Shown here piece after piece: positions 26,840 to 36,160 of a stretch of DNA of 64,000 bases (its first letter is position 1; every line of letters begins with the position of its first letter). This stretch comes from Planctomycetota bacterium. GTDB lineage: Bacteria > Planctomycetota > UBA8742 > UBA2392. The stretch covers positions 62,001 through 126,000 of the forward strand of contig JABTUE010000001.1 in NCBI GenBank assembly GCA_015075515.1. Reading direction: 5' to 3'. Below the pieces are notes generated by a model. The model searched no databases. It was not told where the DNA came from and worked only from the letters and a program-made list of their open reading frames with translations. The translations under genes and the position numbers were made by a program.

Positions 26840-28618
26840 CTAATGATTCGTGCCGAACTCGGTGGTCATCAGCAGGGCAAACAGCAGGTCTTCCATCGCC
26901 TGCGCACGGTTGGCCTGTGCTGCCAGAAACTCGCGGGCGCGGTGCTGTTCGGTTTCAGTGGGCCGGCGTGACAGCACGTGCAGATACAGGACCTCGATGC
27001 GCTTGTCGGCCGTAAAGTCCTTGCTGATCCGGGCCAGCAAGCCCTCGGGCGTGGACGCGGCCAGCCCGTTGGTGAAGTTGCCGTTTAACACCAGCAGCGC
27101 CTGGTCAATGCTGCCCGTGAAGCCTTCGCTGGCGTTCCTTTCGTCGTCCTGGCTCAGGGCCGCAAAGCGCGCGGCGCCAAAGCGCGTAAGGTACGCGCGG
27201 GGATCCATGGCCCTGAAGCCCCGGCTGAACTTGTCCCAGGCCTGCAGGTCATAGCGGTAGCGCGGGCGGTTGGGTTCGTATTTACCCTCGTCGGCGGCCT
27301 GCTTGTTCTTGGCCAGTTCGGCGGCGTAGCGGTCCAGCGCGTTGTCGCGCACCTGTTTGACGTTGTCGGCGATCTGCTTGTCGCTCATCAGGTTCAGCAG
27401 CGCGCCGATGAACTGGTCGGTGCTGAGCTGCCGCACCGGGTAGGCCGCAAAGTGCCAGGGTGCGGCCTTCTTGTCGGCCCCTGCACTGGAAAGCTGGTAG
27501 GCGCGAGAGTTCAGCATCGCGCGGTACAGGCCGCGCAGGTTCCAGCCGTTGTCGCGCAGCAGGTCGGCCAGCCAGTCCAGCAGTTCGGGGTGGCTGGCGC
27601 TGTTGACAGGCGTGAAGTCGTCCACCGGGTTCACGATGCCGCTGCCAAAGGCGAAGCTCCACAGCCGGTTGGCCACATAGCGCCGCGTCTGCCGATTGTC
27701 GTCGCCCACCAGCCAGTCGGCATAGCGGTCGCGCCATTGCGCGGCCTCGGCGGGGCCGGCGCGCGTCCCGTCGGGGGTCAGCGGCTGAATGAAGCGCCAG
27801 TACAGTTCGACCTGTTCGCGCTGTTCGGCGCCCAGAGTGGCGCGCCGGGTGTAAAGATCCATCACGCGCTTGACCGCGCCGGGGTCTTCCTGGACCCAGA
27901 CGCGGGCGGGCTGAACGCCGTTGTCCACCTGGGGGCGGGCGGCGGCAAACCAGCTTGCGTAGCCTTCAAACACTTTCTGTGTCAGGGCCGGGTCGTAGGG
28001 GTGGTCGTGGCACTGGGCGCACTGGATCTGCACCCCGCGCAGGCCGCGCGAAAGCTTGCCCGCAAGGTCGGCAAGCTGAATACCCTGGCCGTCGGCGAAG
28101 TAGGGCACAATCGCGGGCTGATCGGCCAGGTCGCCCTGGGCGGTTACAATGCGGCGCAGGATTTTGTCAAAGCCTGTGCCCTGGTTGAGTTCGCCCGCAA
28201 TCCACTCGGCCAGCCACTGGTGACCCGACAGTGCGTTGGCGTCGCGGTTGGACAGCAGCAGCGCCCACTGGGTGCCGAAGTGCCGGCCCCAGCGCGGGTC
28301 CATCAACAGGTCATTGATCAGCCGCGCGCGTTTGTCGGGGGCCTTGTCGTCCAGAAAGGCCACGGCCTCGGCATAGCTGGGCGGCACGCCCACCGTATCG
28401 AGGTACACGCGGCGCAGGAACTCCTCGTCGCTGGCAGGCTTGGCGGGCGTAATGCCGTCGCGGGCCCAGACTTTTTCGATTTCGGCGTCAATGGAAAGGG
28501 GCGCGGGTTCGGCGGCGGTTGCCTTGGAAGGGGCCGCCGGCGCGTCCTGGGCCAGCGACAACGCCACGCCGAAACAAAGCAGGCAGCCAAGGGCGCACAA
28601 CGCCGGCAGGGTACGCAT
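26840..28618 (-). CDS. Secreted DUF1549/DUF1553 protein, copy 2
   Basis: A 592-residue paralogue of the protein at 21595-23409. The signal peptide is MRTLPALCALGCLLCFGVALSLAQ. DUF1549 features are DEEFLRRVYLDTVGVPPSYAE and QCAQCHDHPYDP (CxxCH). DUF1553 features are NRLWSFAFGSGIVNPVDDFTPVN, SHPELLDWLADL and LYLHVLSRRPTETEQ. Both copies end with a near-identical SEFATNH/TEFGTNH tail. The start has GGAGA 5 bases upstream. The gene is divergent from the antiporter gene across a 181-base gap. The role is unknown; the CxxCH suggests possible heme attachment but this is not proven. Confidence 0.9.
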   Translation of the reverse strand: MRTLPALCALGCLLCFGVALSLAQDAPAAPSKATAAEPAPLSIDAEIEKVWARDGITPAKPASDEEFLRRVYLDTVGVPPSYAEAVAFLDDKAPDKRARLINDLLMDPRWGRHFGTQWALLLSNRDANALSGHQWLAEWIAGELNQGTGFDKILRRIVTAQGDLADQPAIVPYFADGQGIQLADLAGKLSRGLRGVQIQCAQCHDHPYDPALTQKVFEGYASWFAAARPQVDNGVQPARVWVQEDPGAVKRVMDLYTRRATLGAEQREQVELYWRFIQPLTPDGTRAGPAEAAQWRDRYADWLVGDDNRQTRRYVANRLWSFAFGSGIVNPVDDFTPVNSASHPELLDWLADLLRDNGWNLRGLYRAMLNSRAYQLSSAGADKKAAPWHFAAYPVRQLSTDQFIGALLNLMSDKQIADNVKQVRDNALDRYAAELAKNKQAADEGKYEPNRPRYRYDLQAWDKFSRGFRAMDPRAYLTRFGAARFAALSQDDERNASEGFTGSIDQALLVLNGNFTNGLAASTPEGLLARISKDFTADKRIEVLYLHVLSRRPTETEQHRAREFLAAQANRAQAMEDLLFALLMTTEFGTNH

Positions 28619-28799
28619 GGGAATCTCCGTGCCCCGTTATTGTGACTTGGCCCGGCCCGCTTTCCCGAGAAAACGATCCCTTGCCCGGGTCAGAAAAACT
28701 GCCGGGAACAAACTGCGTGTTTCGCTGTTTGCATAGGCGCGTTAACCTGTCGCGCCAAAATCGCTTTCCATGCGGGTCACTGCTTGAAAGGAATCGCCG

Positions 28800-30569
28800 T
28801 TGGCTATGGCCGCCGACATGCCTCTGGTTACCACCATCGCCGCCGGTCTGGGCGTGGCACTGGTGTTTGGTTTCATCACCCAGAAGATGCGGCTGTCGCC
28901 GATCCTGGGTTACCTGCTGGCCGGCATTGTCGTGGGGCCCTACACGCCGGGCATCCGGGCCGACCTTGCCATCGCCCAGCAACTGGCCGAAATCGGCGTC
29001 ATGCTGCTGATGTTTGGTGTGGGCCTGCACTTTCACCTGAAGGACCTGCTTGCGGTCAAGGGCGTTGCCGTGCCCGGTGCCGTCGGACAAAGCATCGTGG
29101 CCACGGGGCTGGGCATTCTGCTGGCATGGGCGCTGGGCTGGAACATCGGCGAAGGCGTCGTGCTGGGCATCGGGCTTTCCGTGGCCAGCACCGTGGTTCT
29201 GATGCGCGGGCTGGAAGACAGCAACCAGTTCAGCACGCCCCCGGGCCACATCGCCGTCGGCTGGCTGATCGTGGAAGACCTGTTCACCGTCATCGCGCTG
29301 GTGCTGCTGCCCGCAGTCACGCTGGCTTCGCGCGCCGGCGACGGCGCGGGCACGGTGATCTGGGAACTGGCCAAAGCCATCGGGCTGGTTTCGGCCTTCG
29401 CACTGCTGATGCTGGGCCCGGGCGCCAAGGTGATTCCATGGGTGCTGGGCCATGTGGCGCGCACGCGGTCGCGGGAGCTGTTCACGCTTACGGTGCTGGC
29501 GCTGGCGATCTCGCTGGCCGTGGGCTCCACCTATGTGGGTTCGTCCATGGCCCTGGGCGCGTTTCTGGCCGGCATGGTGGTGGGCCAAAGCAAGGTCAGC
29601 CACCAGGCCGCGGCCGACGCCCTGCCGATGCGCGACGCCTTTGCGGTGCTGTTCTTTGTCTCGGTGGGCATGCTGTTTGACCCTTCGTTTGTTGTGGAAC
29701 GGCCGCTGCTGGTGGCTGGGGCGCTGGCGATTGTGCTGATTGGCAAGCCGCTGGCGGCGATTGTGATTGTGCTGGCGCTGGGCAAGTCGGTGCGCACGGC
29801 GCTGGTGGTGGCGATCGGGCTGGCGCAGATCGGCGAGTTTTCGTTCATCCTGGCCAGCGAAGGCATGAGGCTGGAGATCTTCCGGCAGGACGGCCAGACG
29901 GCGCTGGTGGCCGCGGCGCTGATTTCGATCACCCTCAACCCGCTGCTGTTCCGCGCGATCCCGGCCATCGAACGCTGGCTGCAGCGCAGGCCGAAGCTTT
30001 ACGGCATGCTGCAACGGCGTTCGGAAAAGCGCGCGATGGAGGCCAGCAACATGACCATGGTCCGCACCGCCGCCGAGCTTGGCCGCGTGCACGCCGTGGT
30101 TGTCGGTTACGGCCCCGTGGGCCAGACCGTGGCGCGCATCCTGCGCGAGTTCAAGATTGAGCCTGTCGTGATTGACATGAACGTGGACACCGTCAACAAA
30201 CTGGCAGGGGAGGGCCGCGCCGCCGTCTTCGGCGACGCCTCGCGCCCCGAAGTTCTCAAGGCCGCGGGCATCGAGAAAGCCCGCTACCTGCTGGTGACCC
30301 TGCCCGAGCTTGCCGCGCGCATACCCGTGATCATTGCCGCCCGCGACCTGAACCCCGAGCTTCGCGTACTGGCCCGCGCGCGCTTTGTGCGCGAAGGCCC
30401 GATGCTGGAAGAAATCGGCGTGCACGTGATCAGCTACGAGGAATCCGAGGCCGCGGTCTCGCTGGCCGCCCACATGCTGCGCGAATGCGGCGCCGACAAC
30501 GCCCACATCGCCATCGAGGCGCGCAAGATCCGCGAAAGCCTGGAACCGGCCAACGTCTCGCCGCTCTAG
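28800..30569 (+). CDS. CPA2-family monovalent cation:proton antiporter with TrkA-N domain (KefB/YbaL-like)
   Basis: A 589-residue protein. The first ~390 residues form a Na+/H+-exchanger fold of about 12 TM helices, with the family blocks ILGYLLAGIVVGP, LMFGVGLHFHL, SVASTVVLMRGLEDS, EDLFTVIALVLLP and FFVSVGMLFDPSF. A cytoplasmic TrkA-N (Rossmann) domain follows (~435-560): VHAVVVGYGPVGQTVARIL, with the nucleotide-binding GxGxxG, then PVVIDMN and VFGDASRPEVL. It probably exports K+ or Na+ in exchange for protons under NAD(H) or thiol control. The TTG at 28800 is chosen since GAAAGGA lies 7 bases upstream; ATG 28806 is the alternative. Confidence 0.93.
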   Translation: MAMAADMPLVTTIAAGLGVALVFGFITQKMRLSPILGYLLAGIVVGPYTPGIRADLAIAQQLAEIGVMLLMFGVGLHFHLKDLLAVKGVAVPGAVGQSIVATGLGILLAWALGWNIGEGVVLGIGLSVASTVVLMRGLEDSNQFSTPPGHIAVGWLIVEDLFTVIALVLLPAVTLASRAGDGAGTVIWELAKAIGLVSAFALLMLGPGAKVIPWVLGHVARTRSRELFTLTVLALAISLAVGSTYVGSSMALGAFLAGMVVGQSKVSHQAAADALPMRDAFAVLFFVSVGMLFDPSFVVERPLLVAGALAIVLIGKPLAAIVIVLALGKSVRTALVVAIGLAQIGEFSFILASEGMRLEIFRQDGQTALVAAALISITLNPLLFRAIPAIERWLQRRPKLYGMLQRRSEKRAMEASNMTMVRTAAELGRVHAVVVGYGPVGQTVARILREFKIEPVVIDMNVDTVNKLAGEGRAAVFGDASRPEVLKAAGIEKARYLLVTLPELAARIPVIIAARDLNPELRVLARARFVREGPMLEEIGVHVISYEESEAAVSLAAHMLRECGADNAHIAIEARKIRESLEPANVSPL

Positions 30570-30577
30570 GGCAGTCC

Positions 30578-30605
30578 TTGACGCGTCAACACACGACGCT
30601 ATCCT
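30578..30605 (+). promoter_or_regulatory. Predicted promoter upstream of proS
   Basis: TTGACG (30578-30583) and TATCCT (30600-30605) are spaced by 16 bases. The first ATG after it (30612) lies 6 bases downstream, opening a 14-codon reading frame that ends well before proS. Confidence 0.5.
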
Positions 30606-30611
30606 GCATCC

Positions 30612-30656
30612 ATGCGCCACGCGCTTTCCAGCCGCGCCATGACCACCCGACCGTGA
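30612..30656 (+). CDS. Possible 14-residue leader peptide upstream of proS
   Basis: The frame reads MRHALSSRAMTTRP and stops. Its ATG coincides with the expected transcription start of the TTGACG/TATCCT promoter, as at other loci here. The last sense codon is CCG (Pro), directly before the stop, upstream of the prolyl-tRNA synthetase gene. Only one Pro codon is present and no terminator hairpin with a T tract was found before proS. Chance is a real alternative. Confidence 0.25.
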   Translation: MRHALSSRAMTTRP

Positions 30657-30752
30657 CCACGGCCGACTCACCCTTTCAACCCTTGTAATTGAACCCGGCA
30701 ACGCAACAATCCGCGCCTTGCGCGCGGTTGATCGCGCCACGAAAGGCCCGTC

Positions 30753-32285
30753 ATGGCAAAGAACATCAAGACCCGCGCCGAAGATTACGCGCAATGGTAC
30801 CTCGACGTGATCAAGGCCGCGCAACTGGCCGATTATTCGCCCGTGCGCGGCTGCATGGTGATCCGGCCTGAAGGTTTTGCGATCTGGGAGGCCATCCAGC
30901 GCGAACTGGATCGCCGCTTTAAGGAAACCGGCCACGTCAACGCGTACTTCCCCCTGCTGATCCCCCAGAGCTTCCTGACCAAAGAAGCCCAGCACATTGA
31001 GGGCTTCGCCATGGAGTGCGCCATTGTCACACACTCCAAGCTCGAGAAAGGCCCCGACGGCAAGCTGGCCCCCGCCGGCGAACTTGAGGAACCCCTGATC
31101 ATCCGCCCCACCAGCGAAACGGTGATCGGGCACATGTACGCCCAGTGGGTGCAGAGCTATCGCGACCTGCCCGTGCTGATCAACCAGTGGTGCAACGTCA
31201 TGCGCTGGGAAATGCGCACCCGGCTGTTTTTGCGCACCGCCGAGTTCCTGTGGCAGGAAGGCCACACCGCGCACGAAACCGAGCACGAGGCCCAGCAAGA
31301 AACCCTGCGCATGCTGGAGGTCTACCGCGAGTTTGCCGAAGACGTGCTGGCCATTCCCGTCATCAAGGGCCGCAAGACCGAGGCCGAAAAGTTCCCCGGC
31401 GCGAACATCACCTACACGATTGAAGGCCTGATGCAGGACGGCAAAGCCCTGCAATGCGGGACGAGCCACAACCTGGGGCAGAACTTCTCAAAGGCCTTTG
31501 ACATCAAGTTCACCGGCCGCGACCAGAAGCTGCAGCACGCCTGGACCACAAGCTGGGGCGTCAGCACGCGGTTGATCGGCGCGACGATCATGGCCCACAG
31601 TGATGATGAAGGGTTGATCCTGCCCCCCCGCGTTGCGCCTTCGGTGGCGGTGATCATTCCCATCTTCAAGACCGACGACGAACACAAGAAGGTAACACAA
31701 GCCTGCCTGAAACTGGCCGGGCAGTTGTGCGGCGAAGGCGAAGTAGAAGCCGCCCGCAAGCGCCAGGGCGGGCGCGACCTGCTCAGCGTGTTCTTTGACA
31801 AACTGACGGGCCAGACCGTGATCATTGACCTGCGCGACATGCGCCCCGGCGACAAGCAGTATTACTGGGAACAGCGTGGCGTGCCCTTTCGCATCGAGAT
31901 CGGCCCCCGCGACGTGGACGGCGGGGCCTTTGTGCTCAAACGCCGGCTGGATCGCGGCAAGGAAACCGTGCAGTTCAACGCGGCCACGCAACAGTGGCTG
32001 CGCACAAAGCTGGACGAGGCCCACGGGGCGATTTACGCCCGTGCCCGTGAGTTCCGCGAGCGCAACATTCACGAAGCCGCAAGCTACGACGAACTGAAGC
32101 AGAAGGTCGCCGCGGGCGGTTTCGTGCGCTGCTTCTTCAAGCCCGATAAGGCCACAGAAGCCCGCATCAAGGAAGAAACCAAAGCCACCGTGCGCTGCAT
32201 CCCCCTGGACACGGAACACGAGCGCGGCAAGTGCATCGTCAGCGGGCAGGAAGGCCAGAGAGTGCTGTTCGCCGTGGCCTATTAG
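30753..32285 (+). CDS. proS: Prolyl-tRNA synthetase (eukaryote/archaeon-like type)
   Basis: A 510-residue class II synthetase that charges tRNA-Pro. Motif 2 is seen in INQWCNVMRWEMRTRLFLRTAEFLWQEGHTAH (read in parts), motif 1 around RPEGFAIWEAIQ, and motif 3 as LIGATIMAHSDDEGLILPPRVAP. The anticodon-binding domain and a zinc-binding-like C-terminal domain end in VLFAVAY; this C-terminal Tyr is typical of the eukaryote-like ProRS, which lacks the inserted editing domain of the bacterial type. ATG 30753 has GAAAGG upstream. A terminator follows at 32303. Confidence 0.96.
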   Translation: MAKNIKTRAEDYAQWYLDVIKAAQLADYSPVRGCMVIRPEGFAIWEAIQRELDRRFKETGHVNAYFPLLIPQSFLTKEAQHIEGFAMECAIVTHSKLEKGPDGKLAPAGELEEPLIIRPTSETVIGHMYAQWVQSYRDLPVLINQWCNVMRWEMRTRLFLRTAEFLWQEGHTAHETEHEAQQETLRMLEVYREFAEDVLAIPVIKGRKTEAEKFPGANITYTIEGLMQDGKALQCGTSHNLGQNFSKAFDIKFTGRDQKLQHAWTTSWGVSTRLIGATIMAHSDDEGLILPPRVAPSVAVIIPIFKTDDEHKKVTQACLKLAGQLCGEGEVEAARKRQGGRDLLSVFFDKLTGQTVIIDLRDMRPGDKQYYWEQRGVPFRIEIGPRDVDGGAFVLKRRLDRGKETVQFNAATQQWLRTKLDEAHGAIYARAREFRERNIHEAASYDELKQKVAAGGFVRCFFKPDKATEARIKEETKATVRCIPLDTEHERGKCIVSGQEGQRVLFAVAY

Positions 32286-32302
32286 CATTGCCCACAACCA
32301 CA

Positions 32303-32329
32303 GCGAGGGGCCATTGGCCCCCCGCTTTT
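32303..32329 (+). terminator. Rho-independent terminator after proS
   Basis: GCGAGGGGCC (32303-32312) pairs with GGCCCCCCGC (32316-32325) around ATT with one A-C mismatch. TTTT follows at 32326-32329. It lies 18 bases after the proS stop. Confidence 0.75.
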
Positions 32330-32406
32330 ACGGCGGCCTGCCCCCGCGTCACGACGCAGGCTAAAGGCCTGATGCCGGACTGCCGTCATTGGCTATCATG
32401 GCGGCC

Positions 32407-33702
32407 ATGACACTCGGGGCTGAAACCGCCTATCTGTTCCGCCACGTTCTCTTGCGCGAAGCTGCCTACAGCCTTCAGTTGCCACGCGACCGCATGGCAC
32501 TGCATGCGGTGGCACTGGAACTGATTGAACAGGCACTGGGCGGGCGCGCACCCGAGCCGCCACCGCTGGAGATTGGCGGACGGGCCGGCCTGGCCGCGTT
32601 TGCGTCCGATTCCGCCGCCGCCGAGCTGGCCTGGCACGCCGCCCAGGCCGCGGGGCTGGATGACGCCTGGCGCGATATCCAGCGTTTGTACCTGCGCCGA
32701 GCCGCCGAGTACGCGGAAAAGGGCTACAAGCATCCCGAGGCCGTGGCGCACTGGCAGGCATTGGCCGCGCTGCTGCAGGGCCCCGCACGAGTTGCCGCCC
32801 TGGTGCGCCGAGCCACCGTTTTTCACGAAGCCGGTTACTTGAGCGAAGCCGAAACAGCCTATCGCGAAGCCGCAGGGACGCCTGCGGTGGATGATGATGC
32901 CAACATGCTGCGGCTGTACGGAACACTGGTTCTGCATCGCGGAAGACCAACCGAGGCCGAGCCCCTGCTGCGGCGCGCCGTGGAACAGGCGCGCCGGATC
33001 GAGGATCACTGGTGCGAGGCCGCCGCCCTCTGCAATCTGGGCGGCCTGTACGCTGCAACCGGACGCATCCCGGAGTGCGAACTATGCTACGAGCAGAGCC
33101 TGGAGATGCTGCGCCGGATTGGCGACCGCCGCACCGAACTGATGGTGCTGGGCATGCTGGCCAACCTGCGCATGAACACAGATCGCCTTGCCGAAGCCGA
33201 GCCGATGTTCCATGACGCGATACACGGTGCGCGAGAGATCGGTGACCGCCGGGTGGAAGCCGCCAACCTGACCAACCTTGGTGTTCTGTACACGAACACG
33301 GGCAGGGCAGGCGACGCTGTTCAAGTGTACGCGCAGGCTCTGGCCCTGCACCGTGAAACAGGCAACCAGAGGTTCATCGGGGTTACTCTGGGCAACCTGG
33401 GTTGCACGCTGTACAGCCAGGGTGACTTGGGCCGTGCCGAACCGCTGTTGCGCGAGGCCATCGGGATACACGCGCAGATCGGCCATCGCGCCTTTGAGGG
33501 CGGGCACATGGCCATGCTGGGCCACTGTCTGGTTCGGGCCGGAAAAGTTGCCGAAGGCATGGATGCCTGGCGGCAAGGCCTGGCCATTCTTCGTGAAGTG
33601 GGTGACACCCGGGAAGCAGACGAACGCGTAGCCGAGATGGCGCAGATATGCGCCGATGCCGGCCTGCCCGCGCCGACCGAAGCCGCCGGCACACCGGCCT
33701 GA
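32407..33702 (+). CDS. TPR-repeat protein with an N-terminal AAA/STAND-like terminal segment, paralogue A
   Basis: A 431-residue protein. The first ~45 residues (LGAETAYLFRHVLLREAAY...) resemble the 'FRHALLxEAAY' segment that ends the ATPase module of AAA_16/STAND proteins and adenylate cyclases, but no P-loop is present here. TPR-like repeats follow from ~90, for example AALCNLGGLYAATGRIPECELCYEQ and ANLTNLGVLYTNTGRAGDAVQVYAQAL. ATG 32407 aligns exactly with the start of the paralogue at 58524. It also lies 7 bases after TATCAT, consistent with a leaderless transcript. A protein-binding role is inferred. It ends 14 bases from a convergent gene. Confidence 0.75.
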   Translation: MTLGAETAYLFRHVLLREAAYSLQLPRDRMALHAVALELIEQALGGRAPEPPPLEIGGRAGLAAFASDSAAAELAWHAAQAAGLDDAWRDIQRLYLRRAAEYAEKGYKHPEAVAHWQALAALLQGPARVAALVRRATVFHEAGYLSEAETAYREAAGTPAVDDDANMLRLYGTLVLHRGRPTEAEPLLRRAVEQARRIEDHWCEAAALCNLGGLYAATGRIPECELCYEQSLEMLRRIGDRRTELMVLGMLANLRMNTDRLAEAEPMFHDAIHGAREIGDRRVEAANLTNLGVLYTNTGRAGDAVQVYAQALALHRETGNQRFIGVTLGNLGCTLYSQGDLGRAEPLLREAIGIHAQIGHRAFEGGHMAMLGHCLVRAGKVAEGMDAWRQGLAILREVGDTREADERVAEMAQICADAGLPAPTEAAGTPA

Positions 33703-33716
33703 CCGCTTCCCGGCGG

Positions 33717-36083
33717 CTACCGGTAGCTTGGCATGCGGATGGCGCCCAGGTCGGTTACGCCCTCGGCGGCCTTGAACACCACGCGCGCGTCGGGGTGCAG
33801 TTCGTTGCGGCTGTTGCTCCACAGGTACAGCACGTAAACGCGGCCGGGTTCAAGCTTCAGGCTGCCGGTCACCACATAGCCCTGCTCATCGCTGCACAGG
33901 CGGGTTCGGCCGTACCAGGTGCCGTGGCGCGCAAACCACAGCCTCTGTGTGTCAGTGTCCAGTCTGTCCCAGGCGTCGCCGATCAGGGCGCGCAGGCCGG
34001 CCTCGGTCGGCGCGGCTTCAACTTCGGCCAGTTCGCGGGCGTAGGCCTTGCGGTCGGGCGGTGAAAGCTCGTGGTCGCGGTCGGCCAGCATGGCGCGCAC
34101 GGCGCGGGCGGTTTCGTCGTGCCGGTATTCCATGATCGTGCCGCAGACCCAGGGCAGACCTTCGTCAAGCTGTCCCACAGCGCGCAGGCAGAACGCGCGG
34201 TCCACACGCGGCTGCACGCTGCCGCCGGCCAGCAGCACCGCGGGATCGCCGTCGTGGGCGCGCCAGGTGCCGTCGAAGGTCAGCGGCGTGAACACATCGC
34301 GCCCGTCCAGCGAAAGCTCGTATGACCCGCGCCAGGGCCGGTTGAACAGCGCCACGCCGCGCAGGTGCGCCCGCGAGGTCAGTTGCTCGCCCGCGGCCGG
34401 TGCCGGCAGCGACGCGGGGCCAAGGCGAAGTTCGCCGCTGGTTTCGCGGTCGCGCTGGCGCAGCACCAGCTTGTGCAGCACACTGCCGCCAGGAGGAGTC
34501 TGGTAGCGCGGGTCGGGCCGTTCGGCCAGTTCCATTGTCGGCTTGTCGCTGCTCCTGTCTTCGTCGGATCCGTTGTCGCTGCTGTCCTCGGTAATGCGGG
34601 GGTCTTCAACGTCGCGTCCGGCGGGCGCCTTCAACATCCCGATGTCAAGGTCCACGGTGTGGGCAAACGCCTTCAGTGTCGGGCTCAGGCCGTCGCAGGT
34701 TACGCGCACAATCAGCGCCGTGGCGTCACGCCGGGCTTCCGTTACGCGGCCCGGTGACAGTTCGGGTATGCGCTCCCATGCGGTGGCGAACCAGCCTCCG
34801 TCACTGATGCGGAAGTACGCCGGTTTGTCGGGCACAAAGTACGCGCTGAACAACTCGCCGTGGCGCGAGAACGCACCGTTTGTTTTTACGCCGTCATAGG
34901 AAAACTGCACCTGCGGTTCAAAGTTTGCGGTCACGCGCACGACCAGCCGTGCCTGGTCGGGCCGCATCGGGGCCGTCAGCGGATCCCAGGCTTCGGCGGG
35001 GCGGGTGAACTCGGCGTACTCGTCGGCGGCGATTACCTGGCGGCCGCCCGGCGGGTCAGCCTGGCGCTTGTCCATGGTCTCCACGCGCTGGGCGAAATCG
35101 CCCGCAGTGTTCAGTGTAACGGGGTAATCGTCCCAATGAGATTCGGTAAACCGGCCGGACAGCGTGAACTCTTGGGTGCCCCACAGTTCACCCAGCGGAA
35201 AGCGGATCGTGTTGTCGGCGCCGACCCAGACCCGCACCCAGTAACGCCCCTGATCGGTCGGGTACACCTGGTTGTCGCGCGACGGCCGGCGGCTTGAACT
35301 TGAGCGCGAGCTGAACCAGCCGCCCCCCATGCCTTCATTGGCCGGTTCGTCCGTTGGCGCGGTGCGAAAGTTGACAGGCGGCGCGCCCGGGCGCTCGACT
35401 TCCGGCAGATCGGGCGACGAAACACTGACAACCGGCGGGGTTTTGATCCACAGCAGCGGCGAGCCGTCGGGGTGCGCAAAGCGCAGACAGATGGTGCGTG
35501 TCCAGTTGGGCAGAAGCAGGCGCTCGCGGCGCTGTTCGCCGGCGCGAACCGAAAACCGGTGCCGCAGCGCGCCGTAACGGGCGCTTTGAATGTCCAGTTC
35601 GTATTCGCCGGGTTCAAGGCCGGCCGGCGGGATGCCCGGTTCGCCAAGACCGTGGCAGACCACCAGGCTGGTGCCGCCTTGAACCTCGCATTCGTCACGC
35701 AGCCACCACGAGCCAAGCTGGCGCCACAGGGTCGCGCGGCAGAACTGCGCCGGAACCGGGTTGCCCGCGGCGTCGGCCAGTTCGAACTCGATGCGCGCGC
35801 CCCCGCGCCAGATGGCATGGCCGTAGTCAGGCCGGTGCAGTTCCGGTTCATCGGCCGCCGGTGCGGCCTGAGGCGGGGGGCCCGGCGGCGGGGGGGGTGC
35901 TGCGTCATGCGTATCAGGCGGCGCGTGAGGCCCGCGTGCCGGGGCCGGCGCGCGCGGCGCCGTATCGGGCACAAGGGCAACCTCATTGCGCGGCACGGGG
36001 CCCGGGCGGTTGTCCTGCAGCAGCCACCACAGGCCCGCCAGCAGGACCACCAGCACCAGTATCACCGGGGCAAGACGCCTCAT
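33717..36083 (-). CDS. Large membrane-anchored envelope protein, hypothetical
   Basis: A 788-residue protein with an N-terminal anchor or signal (MRRLAPVILVLVVLLAGLWWLL), a Pro/Ala-rich linker to about residue 80, and a long predicted beta-rich exoplasmic part. Segments such as ARIEFELADAAGNPVPAQFC and LEPGEYELDIQSARYGALRHRFSV resemble carboxypeptidase-regulatory-like (transthyretin-fold) repeats. The end (LKLEPGRVYVLYLWSNSRNEL) is also strand-like. A Ser/Arg cluster lies near 260. No enzyme motif was found. It shares architecture with the 1094-residue protein at 37808-41092, which is on the same strand beyond nuoN. Confidence 0.7.
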   Translation of the reverse strand: MRRLAPVILVLVVLLAGLWWLLQDNRPGPVPRNEVALVPDTAPRAPAPARGPHAPPDTHDAAPPPPPGPPPQAAPAADEPELHRPDYGHAIWRGGARIEFELADAAGNPVPAQFCRATLWRQLGSWWLRDECEVQGGTSLVVCHGLGEPGIPPAGLEPGEYELDIQSARYGALRHRFSVRAGEQRRERLLLPNWTRTICLRFAHPDGSPLLWIKTPPVVSVSSPDLPEVERPGAPPVNFRTAPTDEPANEGMGGGWFSSRSSSSRRPSRDNQVYPTDQGRYWVRVWVGADNTIRFPLGELWGTQEFTLSGRFTESHWDDYPVTLNTAGDFAQRVETMDKRQADPPGGRQVIAADEYAEFTRPAEAWDPLTAPMRPDQARLVVRVTANFEPQVQFSYDGVKTNGAFSRHGELFSAYFVPDKPAYFRISDGGWFATAWERIPELSPGRVTEARRDATALIVRVTCDGLSPTLKAFAHTVDLDIGMLKAPAGRDVEDPRITEDSSDNGSDEDRSSDKPTMELAERPDPRYQTPPGGSVLHKLVLRQRDRETSGELRLGPASLPAPAAGEQLTSRAHLRGVALFNRPWRGSYELSLDGRDVFTPLTFDGTWRAHDGDPAVLLAGGSVQPRVDRAFCLRAVGQLDEGLPWVCGTIMEYRHDETARAVRAMLADRDHELSPPDRKAYARELAEVEAAPTEAGLRALIGDAWDRLDTDTQRLWFARHGTWYGRTRLCSDEQGYVVTGSLKLEPGRVYVLYLWSNSRNELHPDARVVFKAAEGVTDLGAIRMPSYR

Positions 36084-36160
36084 AACCCTTGAAACGCGGT
36101 GACAGGCGCCGGGTTCAGACGCCCGGGCAAAGCCTTTGCGAATTCGTGAAGGCGCGGGCG

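Noticed and set aside
28488..31469. 993-codon minus-strand reading frame opposite the antiporter and proS genes
   Set aside because: Long but antisense to two well-supported genes. The predicted peptide is rich in His, Gln, Gly and Arg without motifs, a known artefact of high third-position GC.
32330..32406. GCCTGC/GCAGGC inverted repeat after the proS terminator
   Set aside because: Only 6-bp arms with a long GC-rich spacer, expected by chance at this base composition.
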